Of a DNA stretch of 64,000 bases, positions 20,162-31,643 are shown one piece after another. Positions within the stretch are counted from its first letter, which is position 1, and every line of letters begins with the position of its first letter. The DNA comes from Lantana camara (Eukaryota; Streptophyta; Magnoliopsida; Lamiales; Verbenaceae): contig CM074860.1 of NCBI GenBank assembly GCA_037501455.1, forward strand, positions 37,582,501-37,646,500. The letters run 5' to 3'. A program made the position numbers and the translations under genes. The notes beneath the pieces were generated by a model that made no database searches, was not told the DNA's origin, and saw only the letters and a program-made list of their open reading frames with translations.

Positions 20162-21060
20162 GTGAGGTTTTCTTTCCTTTTAGTTATTATGACCTAAAAC
20201 CTTATTGGTATTTCGAACCCACATACGACTTATATAAGTATATATATAGATATGTGTTTGGATACGTATTTTGTGGGATTTATCCCGTTTGTCTTGAGAC
20301 TTTGAAAATGCTTTTATAAGTATATAAGCTCTATTTTCGTTTCTTTTGACAAGCTTTGATAAGAGGGTGTGTGTGTGAGCGTGGTATGATCTGTGGATAA
20401 GCTTCGTATGGTAAGTATGAGAAGTATGATCAGCGTAAGAATATGTGTACGTGTGATGGGCCCCGGAGTTATGGGCAAAGGAGACCCGGGACGACCATGG
20501 GGTCATCGGTTACGACCCCTGTGCACTTCTCCACCAACGGGAGACTTAGTTCTCCTATGCCGACGGACCGCATTTTGGCTGGCCGTCGAAGGAACCGGGC
20601 GGGATCCTCCGGTTCACAAGTTTCGTTCTGTGGAGGGTTGAGAGGGGCACCTCTCTTCCCCAATGGTGTAAAGGTGGGATTATTTTATGAGTTTTGCTTG
20701 GGTATGAGTAAGTGTGTGAGAATTTGTTCTCGCCGTGTTGTTATGTTTATGCTTAGGCTTCTATATCAGTTATGGTTGTGAAATGGGGGCGAATTTCTAA
20801 ACTCTAAAACTTGACTTGATTTGGCCTTCGGCCCTAAACTTCTTCCTTTATAGATATTATCACGTGTTAAATGTTTTAGAATGCAAAAATCATGCCCGGT
20901 TCATGAATCCTTTCAGCTTTGTTTATGCTTTGCTCTTATGTATATATATATATGGGTGCGTGTGTTAACCCCCTCACCAGTCTCTCGGACTGACCCTCGT
21001 TATTTCTATCTTTTTCCCTCTTTGATTTGAATTTACAGGTATTCGTTCTGAGGAGTTGGA

Positions 21061-21317
21061 GCTAGGCGGTTGTCTTTGAGTCTTTACTTTGGGAGAGCTT
21101 GAGTCACATGCATTGTATTTTGTTTATTTATGCATTTTGCTAAGTTATCATATATGTATAAGTTTATGGCTTTAAATTCGAATTTTAAAGATTGTATAAC
21201 TTGAATCGTTAATTTTGATTTGTCTCGAGTTTGTTTATTTATTTTGTGAGATTCTGGTGCTTTCGCATTCGTTATTTGTTTCGTTTCGCACTCTGAGTAG
21301 GGTCTAGACCGCCTAGC
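21061..21317 (+). ncRNA. Long-range stem arms of C LTR
   Basis: GCTAGGCGGT (21061-21070) pairs with ACCGCCTAGC (21308-21317), a perfect 10-bp helix. The right LTR has the same arms at 27404-27413 and 27651-27660. The final pair is T-A here, G-C in D and E, and A-T in F. Confidence 0.65.
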
Positions 21318-21449
21318 TTAGGTTGGATTTTTGTTTGTCACCCGTTCGCCATGGCTTGATACGTGGACGGAGTTCCCATTTCGCTTCACGTGTTGGGTTA
21401 TGGTGCGGGGGATGTGACGCCCTTCGCTCCCAGGTGTTACATCCTTAAG

Positions 21450-21461
21450 TCGTATCAGAGC
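21450..21461 (+). other. Degenerate primer-binding site of element C
   Basis: TCGTATCAGAGC sits 8 nt after the LTR end. The second base differs from the TGGTATCAGAGC used by the other elements, which would weaken tRNA-iMet priming if it is not a post-insertion mutation. Confidence 0.85.
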
Positions 21462-23761
21462 TCTGGGTTACAAAACCGGAGCTCTCGTGTCATGTCGGGT
21501 TTGTCTAGGTCGTTCGGCTTAGGATTTCGTGTTTGTTGGCATTCACTACATCACTTGTGTGAATTATGTGATATTAATTGATATTATTTGCATTCATAGT
21601 TCACATGAACATGCGCTAAAAACCCCGCATGCATCAATATCTCTTGGAATTGTATTTTATTTCGGGATACTCCTTCAACATCAACAAGTATTACCGGGAA
21701 AAGGACAAGGGAGACATGTATATTCGGGCTATAAGGGACTTCGAGATTTTTATCTTTTGAAGGGGTTTGAAATGGGGGATATCAAGGTCAAGTTCTAGGT
21801 GATCAAGAGAATGGAATAGAGATTTGAGGAGTCCTAGAAGAATTCCTGTGAAGAAGTTCTATTTGAGAACTTTGTACAACTACCTCCCTCCCGAGTTCGA
21901 TGATAGAAATATGTCAACTTGAAGATTGGGAGAAGGTGGATGATTTCATATAAGGGCTTAAAAGACAGGGTACCTTCGAGTACTACCCTAGGGTCGGAGT
22001 TATTTGCAAGTAAGAAGGCATGGAATTCGATCAAATAGTCAAATTCCAGGAATGCGTATGCATGATCCGAGAATGACAAATATATGGGGCTACAAAGGAA
22101 TGGATAAATAATGGATTGAGCCTTCCACACTACTCATGTGAAGAAAAGGTCGATTTGGGGTTAGAAGATCAAGCAAGGAATCCAAACTTCAAGAAATTCT
22201 TAGGAGGATTCAAGATACCAATAACATCAAGAAAAGAGAGATTTCAAAGCCGAATGGAAGGATCAAATTAAGAGGGATTAGCAAATTGTTTCAAGCCCCG
22301 TCGGACGGGAGAATACTTTAAGATTAAATAATTGGAAGACAAGGCGAGAAACCAAGAGACAAGAGAAATTTTTGAAAATTTAAGACTTCAAAGTTGCCAA
22401 GTATAAGAAGATTCAGTTACCGAAGATGGATAGATTTTTACATCTCCTCACCGAAAGCAATTTAATATATACATTGTAGAGACTCGAATTACATGGAATG
22501 AAGAAACTCAAGAATCTCATGAGGCCACCAATATCAAACAAGGAGAGATTCCAATACCAAAGGTGGTAGGAGGACTCAATTATGGAGGAATCGGAGACAT
22601 GATGAAAGTTAATCGAACAACAAGAAGTTGAGGTCTTTAAGGAAATGCCATGACTTCAAGATCCCGGTTCAAGTACAAGATGATCCTCCCGGAAAACAAG
22701 AAGATGACACCACACTCAACGCTACTCCTATGGTGAACGGTACATAAAACATTCATGGCACTACATACATGCATATTTTAATCTCGGGGAAACCCACGTG
22801 CTTATTGTTTTATTCCTTGTTCTTCTGTGGTCCTTGATTGCATTTGTTCTGTAACTGCTTTCCTTCTTGTTCTTGTTCATTGTGTGTTTCCTTCCCTTTG
22901 TGACTCTTGCTTGTAATGTGCTTCCTTCCCTTCTCAGTTTTGCTCGTTATGTTTTTCTTTTCCTTTCTAGCTCTTGCTTGGAGTGTGCTTCATTTTCTTC
23001 TTAGCTTTACTTGTTGTGTATTTCTTTCCCTTCTTAGTTCTTGCTCGATGTGTGCTTTATTTTCCTTTTTGTGGTAACTCTCTTTTGGAGAGAGTTTGAT
23101 GGTGCGGAGTGCCCGTGAGTGTTTGGCGAGTTGTGAGGGTCGAGCTGCTTTTGGTCGACTTGTGTGAAGGTGTTTTGTTCTCGTTGAAGTTGGGTGTTGC
23201 TTTTAGGAGGTCCGTCAGGGACTCAACGATATTTTCGGGGATAGATTGAAGGCTAACCCGTTGATATTCCTCTTAGAAGAACCGAGTATTGCCTCAGAGT
23301 AAGAGGTACGGTTTTGAGTGGGAGGAGGCGGTTGAAGAGAGCTACTCACGATATTGGCCTTTTGCCTAACCGGAGGTACAAAAGGCTACCTTGTTTGCAA
23401 CCGAGGCATAAAGGAAGGCCATTGTTGTGTGTTGCTCGTAGAAGAATGGTAGCCTACGCCTTAAAGAGTGCAAGGTCACGAGTTAATCCCACTCAGGGTT
23501 GAAGTTGTTCAGAGTTTTAGGAAACTGGTTGTTATGGCATAAGAAAGACGTTATGGACTTTGTGTAGTAATGTTTACGTGCCAACGGTTGAGGATTCTCC
23601 AACTACTCCCGAATCTTTATTTGGAAGTAGGGGCAAACGACTAGGACTTTGTGTCCGGTTCGCCAATTAAGGAGATAGGGTCTCGAGAAGTTTAGGATCA
23701 GAGTAGCGCAGCGGAATTGTGGATTTTGGGTTTGTCTTCGAAGCCATTCAAGATTCTCCTT

Positions 23762-23796
23762 AGGACCTGATGACAGGTCCTTTTGAAGGAGGGGAG
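23762..23796 (+). other. Pre-PPT hairpin and polypurine tract of element C
   Basis: AGGACCT-GATGAC-AGGTCCT (23762-23781) has the same stem as B but a different loop that still fits GRNGAC. The purine run GAAGGAGGGGAG is at 23785-23796. Confidence 0.85.
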
Positions 23797-24192
23797 TTTA
23801 TAACATCCCGATCGTTCGGATTTCCAGGTACGCCGTAACGAGAGGGTTTTATGCGTATTTAAATTATTTAATTACGTATTTAAGTGTTATTTTAATGCCT
23901 ATATGATTATTTGAATTTATATGAAATTAATTGTTTATATTTATGAACTTTGATTTTTAACGTTTAAGTTTGCATGCTCGTAATTTGCTCGTTATGTGTC
24001 GGAATTCAATTCCGATTTATGTGAAACTTTGATATGTGTGATATATGTGAGTTATGAATGTGTTTGCATGCTTGTTTTAAGTTTTCGTGTTCGTTTGTTG
24101 AGGTTTTAAACCTTAAGTATTTGACGAGGGACATGAGGGCCTAACTAGTTTTAGCGCGCCTCTTGTTCCGGAGGCCATAACTTGAGCTCGGG

Positions 24193-24208
24193 AATTCGGA
24201 TTCGAATT
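24193..24208 (+). repeat. Palindrome in C LTR
   Basis: AATTCG-GATT-CGAATT, extendable by one G-T pair. It aligns in position with the palindromes of A and G, and its second stem pair differs (T-A against C-G). Confidence 0.65.
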
Positions 24209-25817
24209 TAGGAAGAAGCGTCGGACTCGTAACGAAGAAAGGAAACTCTTAAACTTAGTTTGGTATTTTTCTAAGCCCATTTGGACCCTATTTTTTCACC
24301 CGGAACGAACAGCTTGTGCCAAAGCCACCATCTTTGACTAGTCTTACACTTGTGGGGCCAATTTAACCATGCTCAAGCCTTGACCCTTGATTTAATTGAC
24401 CATAACTCAGGTCTCCCTCTCCCTTACCTGATGCATTTCGTCCACACACCCAAGAGAGAAGAAAAGAGAAGCTGATCCATGAAGAAAAGAAGAAGAAGAA
24501 AGAAGCCCTTTCCATGTATTGAGATTTTGAAGACAAATCTTCTCCATACTTCTTTATATCTTAAAGGTAAGTATATTTATGTATTCTCCTCTCTTCTATG
24601 CTTCAATTGATCCTTGAAATTTATGAAATTCATCAGATTTAATAAGGGAATGGAGGCTTGCATGAATAGTTAGGGTTAGACTTCATTTTTTGAATCCATG
24701 TCTTAGCTTGAGTTTCATGAAGGTTTGATGTATGTTAACTGATTATTTGAGCTTCTTAACCTCAATATATGACTTATACTTCATGTTAGTTGTGTAATAT
24801 ATGATCTACCATTGATAACTTGAAGAAAATCTTGAGTTTTTAAGCATGAAACTGGAACCCGAACTGCTTCTGTAAATCTGCTCATTTTCACCAAACTGCT
24901 GTCACGTTTTTGAGATCAAATGGATGAATTCTTGCCTCCAATTTCGTATGCTAATGCTTGGTAATGTAGTATACATGTTATTCTATGAATATGCCCTGTT
25001 TTCCCCTGATTTTATGCCCCTTTTCAGCTGTATATATGAGTTAGAATATGACTTGTTTTCATGCCTTTCTTGCATCAGTTTTATGTGGCTGTTTTGGGGT
25101 GCTAAAGCTGATCATATGAACTTATTATGCTCCATTTTGGATGCTTAACAGATAGTAAATGATGTTTGGATGATTTTCTCTTAAGATCCTTTGATGAAAT
25201 TATGAGTTTTTGAGCCCCAAACCTAGGTTAGAAATCTGCTCCCCTGTTTTGGAACTGCTGTGACGTTTTGTGCCTTTTTGCTTGAGTTAATGGCTTCCAA
25301 TTCGTGTGAATTTTCATGGAGATGTTGTATACTAATTGCTTTACATGTTAGCCTTGCTCTTTCAAGCTTTTAGATCCATTTTCACCTCCTAAATCGAAAC
25401 ATTAGGCCTGTTTGTATGCTATGTGCGAACTGATCTGCTGCTGTTGCATTTTGTGATTAATTGGTGGTTCTAATGTGCTCCAATTCGTGTCAATTTGCAT
25501 ATACATGGAGTATTTGAGTAGCTTACCATGTTAGCATTTAGTTCCCAAGCTTTTAACTCCTAACTCAGCCCCTAAATTTATCATCATGGCATGAATGCAT
25601 GGTTTGTTCTTCTTTGTCTGATTTTTGTTGCTTGATTTAAATGATCTTTGTTGCTGCATTCTTTGGCCTTTTAATGTGATTCTTTTGTGCGTATTTCATG
25701 CATGTTATGGGTGTATTTGAGGCCTAAGAAGTTCCCCAAGAGCTGCTCCCAAAATGCCCTGATTTTTGCCTTTGCAAATGTTGCTGCGCCAAAAACCGTT
25801 TTTTAGAAATTTGAACT

Positions 25818-25960
25818 GGACACGGCCTTGCCCAGTTTGTGTTGATTAGTGATACGGCCGTGTCAAGGCCTTGACTTGGGCATCTGATTTATTTAAATTC
25901 GGACACGGCCGTGTCTGTTTCCTTTGTGTTTTGGACATAGCCGTGTCATATGTCACGGTG
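25818..25960 (+). repeat. Hairpin array in C LTR (stem GACAC/GTGTC)
   Basis: Repeated inverted units built on GACACGGCCGTGTC: degenerate at 25819, GATACGGCCGTGTC (25851-25864), perfect GACACGGCCGTGTC (25902-25915) and GACATAGCCGTGTC (25933-25946). Between them is the separate palindrome CAAGGCCTTG (25864-25873). It lies in the putative first intron. Confidence 0.7.
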
Positions 25961-27765
25961 GTGCCTCGGGGGAGTTTCTTTCATCGTTTCGTTGCTTTTA
26001 ATTGCTTTCTCTTGTCCTGATTGTCACCTATATGCATTGTTAGCTTAACGTATTGTGTGTTAACTTATGTTATATGAATTTATGATTTGATTTATGTGCT
26101 CGTTTTCGAATTATGGCTTCATATGTGCGATATGCTCCTTTAACGTGCGTTTATGACCTTCTGTCTCGTTTATATGCCTTGCATGATCAATCGTTGCTCT
26201 TTATATGATATGAATGCTTTGATAACATGTTGTATGATATGATATGTGTGTTATATGGAACTTGTGAATTCGTTTAGTATGATTTATGAGATTTATGGTT
26301 TAATATGAACGTGTATGCGTTATGTGCCAATTTGTTAAGATTGATAAGCATCACTCGCATTCATATGCATTTTCCGAGCGTCAATATGGTTCATTTTGAG
26401 TCTAAGTTTGCCTCTTGCTCTTTGTTTTGCTCTTAGGATTGTTCCGTTGTTGAGGAGGAGGTCCTTCGGTTTGCTTTCTGTCAGTTTTGTTCGGTTTGGT
26501 CGACAAGGTGAGGTTTTCTTTCCTTTTAGTTATTATGACCTAAAACCTTATTGGTATTTCGAACCTGCATGCGCCTTATATAAGTATATATATAGATATG
26601 TGTTTGGATACGTATTTTGTGGGATTTATCCCGTTTGTCTTGAGACTTTGAAAACGCTTTTATAAGTATATAAGCTCTATTTTCGTTTGTTTTGACAAGC
26701 TTTGATAAGAGGGTGTGTGTGTGAGCGTGGTATGATCTTTGTATAAGCTTCGTATGGTAAGTATGATAAGTATGATCAGCGTAAGAATATGTCTACGTGT
26801 GATGGGCCCCGAAGTTGTGGGTAAGGGAGACCCGGGAAGACCATGGGGTCGCCGGTTACGACCCCTGTGCATTTCTCAACCAACGGGAGAATTAGTTCTC
26901 CTTTACCGTCGGAGCACATTTTGGCTAGCTATCGAAGGAACCGAGTGGGATCCTTCGGTTCACAAGTTTCGTTCTGTAGAGGGTTGAGAGGGGCACCTCT
27001 CTTCCCCAATGGTGTAAAGGTGGGATTGTTTTATGAGTTTTGCTTTGGTATGAGTAAGTGTGTGAGAATTTGTTCTCGCCGTGTTGTTATGTTTATGCTT
27101 AGGCTTCTGTATCCGTTATGGTTGTGAAACGGGGGCGAATTTCTAAACTCTAAAACTTGACTTGATTTGGCCTTTGGCCCTAAACTTCTTCCTTTATATA
27201 TATTATCACGGCTAAAATGTTTTAGAATGCAAAAATCGTGCCCGGTTCATGAATCCTTTCAGCTTTGTTTATGCTTTGCTCTTATGTATATATATATGGG
27301 TGCGTGTGTTAGCCCCCTCACCAGTCTCTAGGATGACCCTCGTTATTTCTATCTTTTTCCCCCTTTGATTTGAATTTGCAGGTATTCGTTCTGAGGAGTT
27401 GGAGCTAGGCGGTTGTCTTTGAGTCTTTACTTTGGGAGAGCTTGAGTCGCATGCATTGTATTTTGTTTATTTATGCATTTTGCTAAGTTATGATATATGT
27501 GTAAGTTTATAGCTTTAAATTCGAATTTTAAAGATTGTATAACTTGAATCGTTAATTTTGATTTGTCTCGAGTTTGTTTTTTTGTTTTGTGAGATTCTGG
27601 TGCTTCCGCATTCGTTATTTGTTTTGTTTCGCACTCTGAGTAGGGTCTAGACCGCCTAGCTTAGGTTGGATTTTTGTTTGTCACCCCGTTCGCCATGGCT
27701 TGATATGTGGACGGAGTTCCCATTTCGCTTCACGTGTTGGGTTATGGTGCGGGGGATGTGGCGCC

Positions 27766-27770
27766 CTTCG
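27766..27770. repeat. Target site duplication of D (left)
   Basis: CTTCG, repeated at 30854-30858. Confidence 0.93.
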
Positions 27771-28193
27771 TGTAACGCCCCAGTTTTTCAATTATGTATT
27801 TCATGATATTTGTGAATTATTTGATCTAGTGTTTACATGAAATTTTATCATCTTGTAATTTATGGCATGATTTATATTTAATTGATTTGCGTCATTTAAT
27901 TTTCTTGATTTGAATCCTTGCAATTATGATTTAAATTATAACTTCGTGAATTCAATTTCGTGAGTGTGTATTTAATTCTCCAAGCATGATTTAAGCGATT
28001 TAGCATAACATATATATATTCAACTCCATTTCATCATATTCTTTTAGAGTTATATATATATGTGGTTATATAATCATCAACCATGCATGCCAAGTTGAAG
28101 CATCCCTAACTTGTAAATTCCTAAGAGGCAAGGGCTTGTGTGCAAATAACTTTTAATTAGCAAGACTTTTCTCCCCACTTGAATTATATAATG

Positions 28194-28220
<27 letters not shown>
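28194..28220. repeat. (AT)n microsatellite in D
   Basis: An AT run next to a TATA-rich stretch, about 110 bp upstream of the leader-like segment of D. Confidence 0.9.
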
Positions 28221-28225
<5 letters not shown>

Positions 28226-28814
28226 TGTATCTTGACTCATGTATATATCTTATCCATTCCCCCACATTTCATTTATCCATTTTTCATCTAAGATTACACA
28301 CACCTACACACACTCAATCTCGTTCAAAACACCATGGAAGAGGAGGAGGAGATTTCATCATTTCTAGCTTGGTTTCAAGGGGAACTTGCACATTTTGAAG
28401 CATCATCATCATCACTCCATCATTTCTTCTCATTTCTTTCATTCAAGGTAGAGCTTGAGACTTTGTTGAATTCTTGATGTTATGGTTGAAGAAGGGTTTG
28501 AGATTTATAATGCAATTCCTTGTTTATTTGTGATTAGAAGCATGATCTTGATCTTTATACTCCAAAGCTTGCATGAATTCATGAATAATGTGAGACTTAG
28601 ATATTATGATATATATAGGGTTTGGAAGATGAATTCTTGATGATATATGCTTGGTTCCTTGGATTAATTGAAGTGTAATTGATATATGTGAGATATATGC
28701 TTGATATATGATAGTTTTGGGGTGAATTCTTGTCTTGGTTTGATGTGGGAAGGCTTGGGAGCCAATTCCCGTAGGAACGCCCTATTTTGCCCTGTTTTGT
28801 TCTGCTGCGTACAG

Positions 28815-28939
28815 TTGACACGGGGGTGTCAAATTTGCCTTGTTTAGCGTGACACGGGGGTGCAGGTTCGTTTGGTTTTCTGTACCGTGACACGGGGGTG
28901 TCACGTTTTGCCTTGTAATGGTGACACGGGCGTGTCACC
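28815..28939 (+). repeat. Hairpin array in D LTR (stem GTGACAC)
   Basis: TTGACAC-GGGG-GTGTCAA (28815-28832), a half-decayed unit (28849-28866), CGTGACAC-GGGG-GTGTCACG (28886-28905) and GGTGACAC-GGGC-GTGTCACC (28920-28939). The outer stem bases change in pairs between units while the four-base loop stays GGGG or GGGC. Confidence 0.8.
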
Positions 28940-29597
28940 TTTTATTTCCTGCATCTCGTCCAACTTCGGACGAACGCCATTTTCACCTCGCTTTGAATTA
29001 GAAAATGTGCCATATACCCTCGGAAAGGTCTTTGTGTCTACTTTCATACCCAACAAACAAAACTCGATTCCCACTTCTAGAATTTAAGATATTTCAGTTT
29101 TCCCACAACATGTACATTTCTAAAAATTGTCGGTTTTGGCCAAACTTCACCAAAACCTTTCTTATTGCATTCCTTTCACTTCCTTGGCTCCCATATGTGA
29201 ATTATATGATTTATATACTTGTTTAATTGATAAGTATGCTCCTACTTGATACTTCTTGTTGCTTAATTGCTCAAACGTTATTGTGTGACTCCATGCCCTA
29301 TAGGAATTGAACTTGAAATGATTGAATGCTTTAAATATGTGACTCCTTGAAGATTTATTTCATCTTTTAAGTGTTAATTGGTTCTCATATTAGTACGATA
29401 AAGATTCTGTGGTCGACCTATTTGTATTCCTGCCATACCAGAATATCATAAGTGCCACTTAATTGTTAATATGTTTGGTTATTAAAGTGTTGGGATGGTT
29501 ATCTATTTACACGAGCATTACCGTGCGTCATACTTGGTCTCATATTGAGTCATGTCTCACGAGTTCCCACATTTCCTTTCTTGTCCAGTTTCTCCAG

Positions 29598-29660
29598 GGC
29601 GGAGATCATTGATCGTTTGGGCACTTTCTTGTATCCTTGTCTTGTTCCGTTGCTCGTCAG
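29598..29660 (+). other. Putative 63-nt mini-exon in D LTR
   Basis: Acceptor-like TTTCTCCAG/GGCGGAG (29597) and donor-like CGTCAG/GTGAGGTTT (29660/29661). The block GTGCGTC...GAGTC lies upstream (29523-29550). Confidence 0.45.
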
Positions 29661-30441
29661 GTGAGGTTTAAATTCTAGATATATAGAACCCTTACAACCC
29701 TTATGTGATTTTCGGCCAAAACGTATCTATATATCTATAGTTTTCGAACCTTATGATTTTCAAATGATTTCACGAAAATTGATTGATTGATTGATTGACG
29801 GATTGTCTTTGGCGAGTAAAGCATGTTCACGTTGGGCCCCGCGGGTAGTGTATTGAGCCAACCGAGGAAGCAAGGGCTGACGGGTAACTCTTGTACTATC
29901 CTCACCAATTTTGGGATCACCTCTGAATCCACCAGGAGGTTTGGTGGAGGAAAGAAATCCCGTACGTGGGAGTCATGTTCCTGATGTACACCGTGCATGG
30001 ATGGCTGGGTCTTGCAAGCCCACCATCACCCGGAGGGAGAAGGAGACTGGGGATGGGTCCGGCACCATGGGCCATCCTCGGGTTATTACATTGATTGCAC
30101 TTATTTAATGAATTGATTGAATACACTACTGCACTATAATTGAATCGCATGATCACCTGATAAATAAATCAAGCACGAATTGTACACTTTTGGAGAAAGG
30201 TTGGAGAATTGCCCTCACTCGCCGGGCCACGTACTGAATTGATAATGATTGAATTATTAAATTGATTAGTTGTAATCTCGGGCGAGTTATCTTTTACTAT
30301 TAAACTTATATTGTTTCTATTTTATGAACCCTTACCCGAGATTATGGCTTGCATGTTACTTGCACGAATATTTATTTATAAACCCCTCACTCAGTCTGTG
30401 TAGACTGACACCTCACACTTTTCAGGTACTGTCAGTGGCGT

Positions 30442-30728
30442 GCTAGGCGGGAGTCCGAGTCGTGTCCAGTTGTCGAGTTGAGTCTAGCATTGCATTTTCA
30501 TGTTCTTGGTATTTTCGGCTTATCATGTTAGTGGTTTTGGGTTATTTATACATGTATGATGTATAGGAGATGATAATGTATTGATAAGTGTTGGTACCTA
30601 CTACTATATAAATGTTGGTATCTATAAGTAAATATGTAAATATGGTACCTATAAGTATTGATTGCTATTGCTTCCGCTTTTATTGTTTTGAATTGTTTAC
30701 TGGTAGTATTTGAGGGTACCCGCCTAGC
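30442..30728 (+). ncRNA. Long-range stem arms of D LTR
   Basis: GCTAGGCGGG (30442-30451) pairs with CCCGCCTAGC (30719-30728), a perfect 10-bp helix enclosing about 270 nt. Confidence 0.65.
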
Positions 30729-30853
30729 TTTGGAGTTTTTTTTTTATTGTCACCCGTTCGCCATGAGTCCGGTTCATATATGGACTACCCATTTCACGTG
30801 TGAGCTAGACTTATGGTGCAAGGGTGTGGCATCTCGGCGTTCCGGGTGCTACA

Positions 30854-30858
30854 CTTCG
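30854..30858. repeat. Target site duplication of D (right)
   Basis: CTTCG directly after D's terminal TACA. C's LTR then resumes with CTCCGGGGTGTTACA. Confidence 0.93.
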
Positions 30859-31291
30859 CTCCGGGGTGTTACACAACTGGTAAACCTGAGGTTAAAAATG
30901 GGTATGAAGATGTGGTGATTAATGATGATTTACAGACTATGTTAGAAAATAACATTGGAACTAAGATGACTCTCAGGAATGGGACTATCGAACCGTGGCG
31001 GTACGAAGCAGAAAAATCTCAATTAAAGAATCAAGTATTCAGCCGAATTGTTTCAACGCAAGAACTTCAATCCTTGGTGAACGGTACACTTAATCATGCA
31101 TACCACGTGCACCATTATTTCACTATTATTTGTTTATTATCATTATTTTGTTATTTTCGTATATGATTCCGTGTTTACTATTAATTATTTGTGTGAACAA
31201 TAAGTTGCACAACCAATATTTGCTACCCGATCCTTGTGTGTTAATTATAGTTATTTACCTGAGTGGTCGCTTGAATTTTATTTTGTGTGCG

Positions 31292-31396
31292 TGAGAGACG
31301 GGGATTCTCTCGGGGTTGTCAAGAGACGGGGTTCTCTTGTTACTTGCTCGAGAGACGGGGTTCTCTCGTTGGGTGTTGAGAGACGGGGCACTCTCA
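31292..31396 (+). repeat. GAGAGA hairpin array of element E
   Basis: Four units: TGAGAGACGGGGATTCTCTC (31292), CAAGAGA-CGGGGT-TCTCTTG (31320-31339), CGAGAGA-CGGGGT-TCTCTCG (31348-31367) and TGAGAG-ACGGGGCA-CTCTCA (31377-31396). The outermost pairs change together (CA/TG, CG/CG, TG/CA). Confidence 0.85.
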
Positions 31397-31607
31397 CTAT
31401 TTTTGGTTACTTGTCAACTTGTTCTAGTGGAAAGGTAGATTTTCTTACAAGTGTTTAGGCTCTGGAAAGTTGAAGGTCGTGATTTCACGCACATTGGAGG
31501 ACCTTGTGAATTAAAGACCTCTTTCGAACTATTCCTTGGCGGGGGGTAGCTAACCCACGTGGGATGAACACGTAAGAGCCAATTAAATTCTAGGAATTCA
31601 GGACAAT

Positions 31608-31643
31608 GAATCCGACGACGGATTCTCTTAAGGGGGAGAGAAT
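31608..31643 (+). other. Pre-PPT hairpin and polypurine tract of element E
   Basis: GAATCC-GACGAC-GGATTC (31608-31625), then the purine run AAGGGGGAGAG (31630-31640) just before LTR start TGTAATGCC at 31644. Confidence 0.85.

Larger units (their letters stand above)
19771..21441 (+). repeat. Element C left LTR, 5' truncated
   Basis: It matches 26130-27770 of the right LTR. It contains a mini-exon (20091-20161), a GGGCCCCGG block at 20458, a TATA-like run (20938-20954), the hairpin CAGTC-TCTCG-GACTG near 20979, an acceptor at 21038 and stem arms. It ends CAGGTGTTACA. The last 20 bp (CCCTTCGCTCC) show the site that D occupies in the other LTR. Confidence 0.88.
21442..23798 (+). other. Element C internal region, non-coding
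   Basis: A 2357-bp interior with no recognisable retrotransposon protein. A motif containing GAACGGTACA and ACATTCATGGCA lies at 22731-22776. About 22800-23070 is a T/C-rich stretch of repeated CTTCCTTCCC / TTGCTTG-like phrases. A GAGAGA-type array is not clear; only CTCTCTTTTGGAGAGAG near 23076-23094 remains. Confidence 0.7.
27771..30853 (+). mobile_element. Element D: solo LTR
   Basis: A single 3083-bp LTR (TGTAACGCCCCAG...GGGTGCTACA) has no interior and is flanked by CTTCG on both sides (27766-27770, 30854-30858). The second C LTR (21418-21441) shows the site without it. It contains a donor (28447/28448), hairpin array, mini-exon, conserved GGGCCC block, hairpin CAGTC-TGTGTA-GACTG (30390-30405), acceptor (30425) and stem arms. 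A 47-codon frame at 28334 (start context CACCATGG, glutamate-rich) crosses the putative donor and is probably fortuitous. Solo LTRs usually arise by LTR-LTR recombination. Confidence 0.93.
19771..30873 (+). mobile_element. Element C: long-LTR non-autonomous retrotransposon, 5' truncated
   Basis: C comprises a 5'-truncated left LTR, a degenerate primer-binding site (21450-21461), a 2357-bp non-coding interior, a polypurine tract and a right LTR (23799-30873) split by solo LTR D. The right LTR starts TATAACATCCCG, one base from the expected TGTAACATCCC, and ends GGGGTGTTACA. The left target duplication is lost by recombination with B. The right flank is CAACT, inside E's interior. Confidence 0.85.
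23799..30873 (+). repeat. Element C right LTR, split by solo LTR D
   Basis: The segments are 23799-27770 and 30859-30873, about 3990 bp in total. The 5' part, absent from the left copy, carries a palindrome (24193-24208), a GAA-rich leader-like segment (24450-24520), a donor TTAAAG/GTAAGTAT (24566/24567) and a hairpin array (25818-25960). It ends GGGGTGTTACA at 30873. Confidence 0.88.
30874..31643 (+). other. Element E internal 3' remnant, non-coding
   Basis: 770 bp follow C's right end. A degenerate GAACGGTACAC...CATGCAT motif (31077-31125) corresponds to the 3' internal motif of other families. The hairpin array (31292-31396) and pre-PPT hairpin follow. No protein similarity is seen. Confidence 0.7.

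Noticed and set aside
28334..28477. 47-codon frame in D LTR with good start context and a glutamate-rich start
   Set aside because: It has no counterpart in the other families and crosses a putative splice donor; the GAGGAG run is typical of purine-rich leaders.
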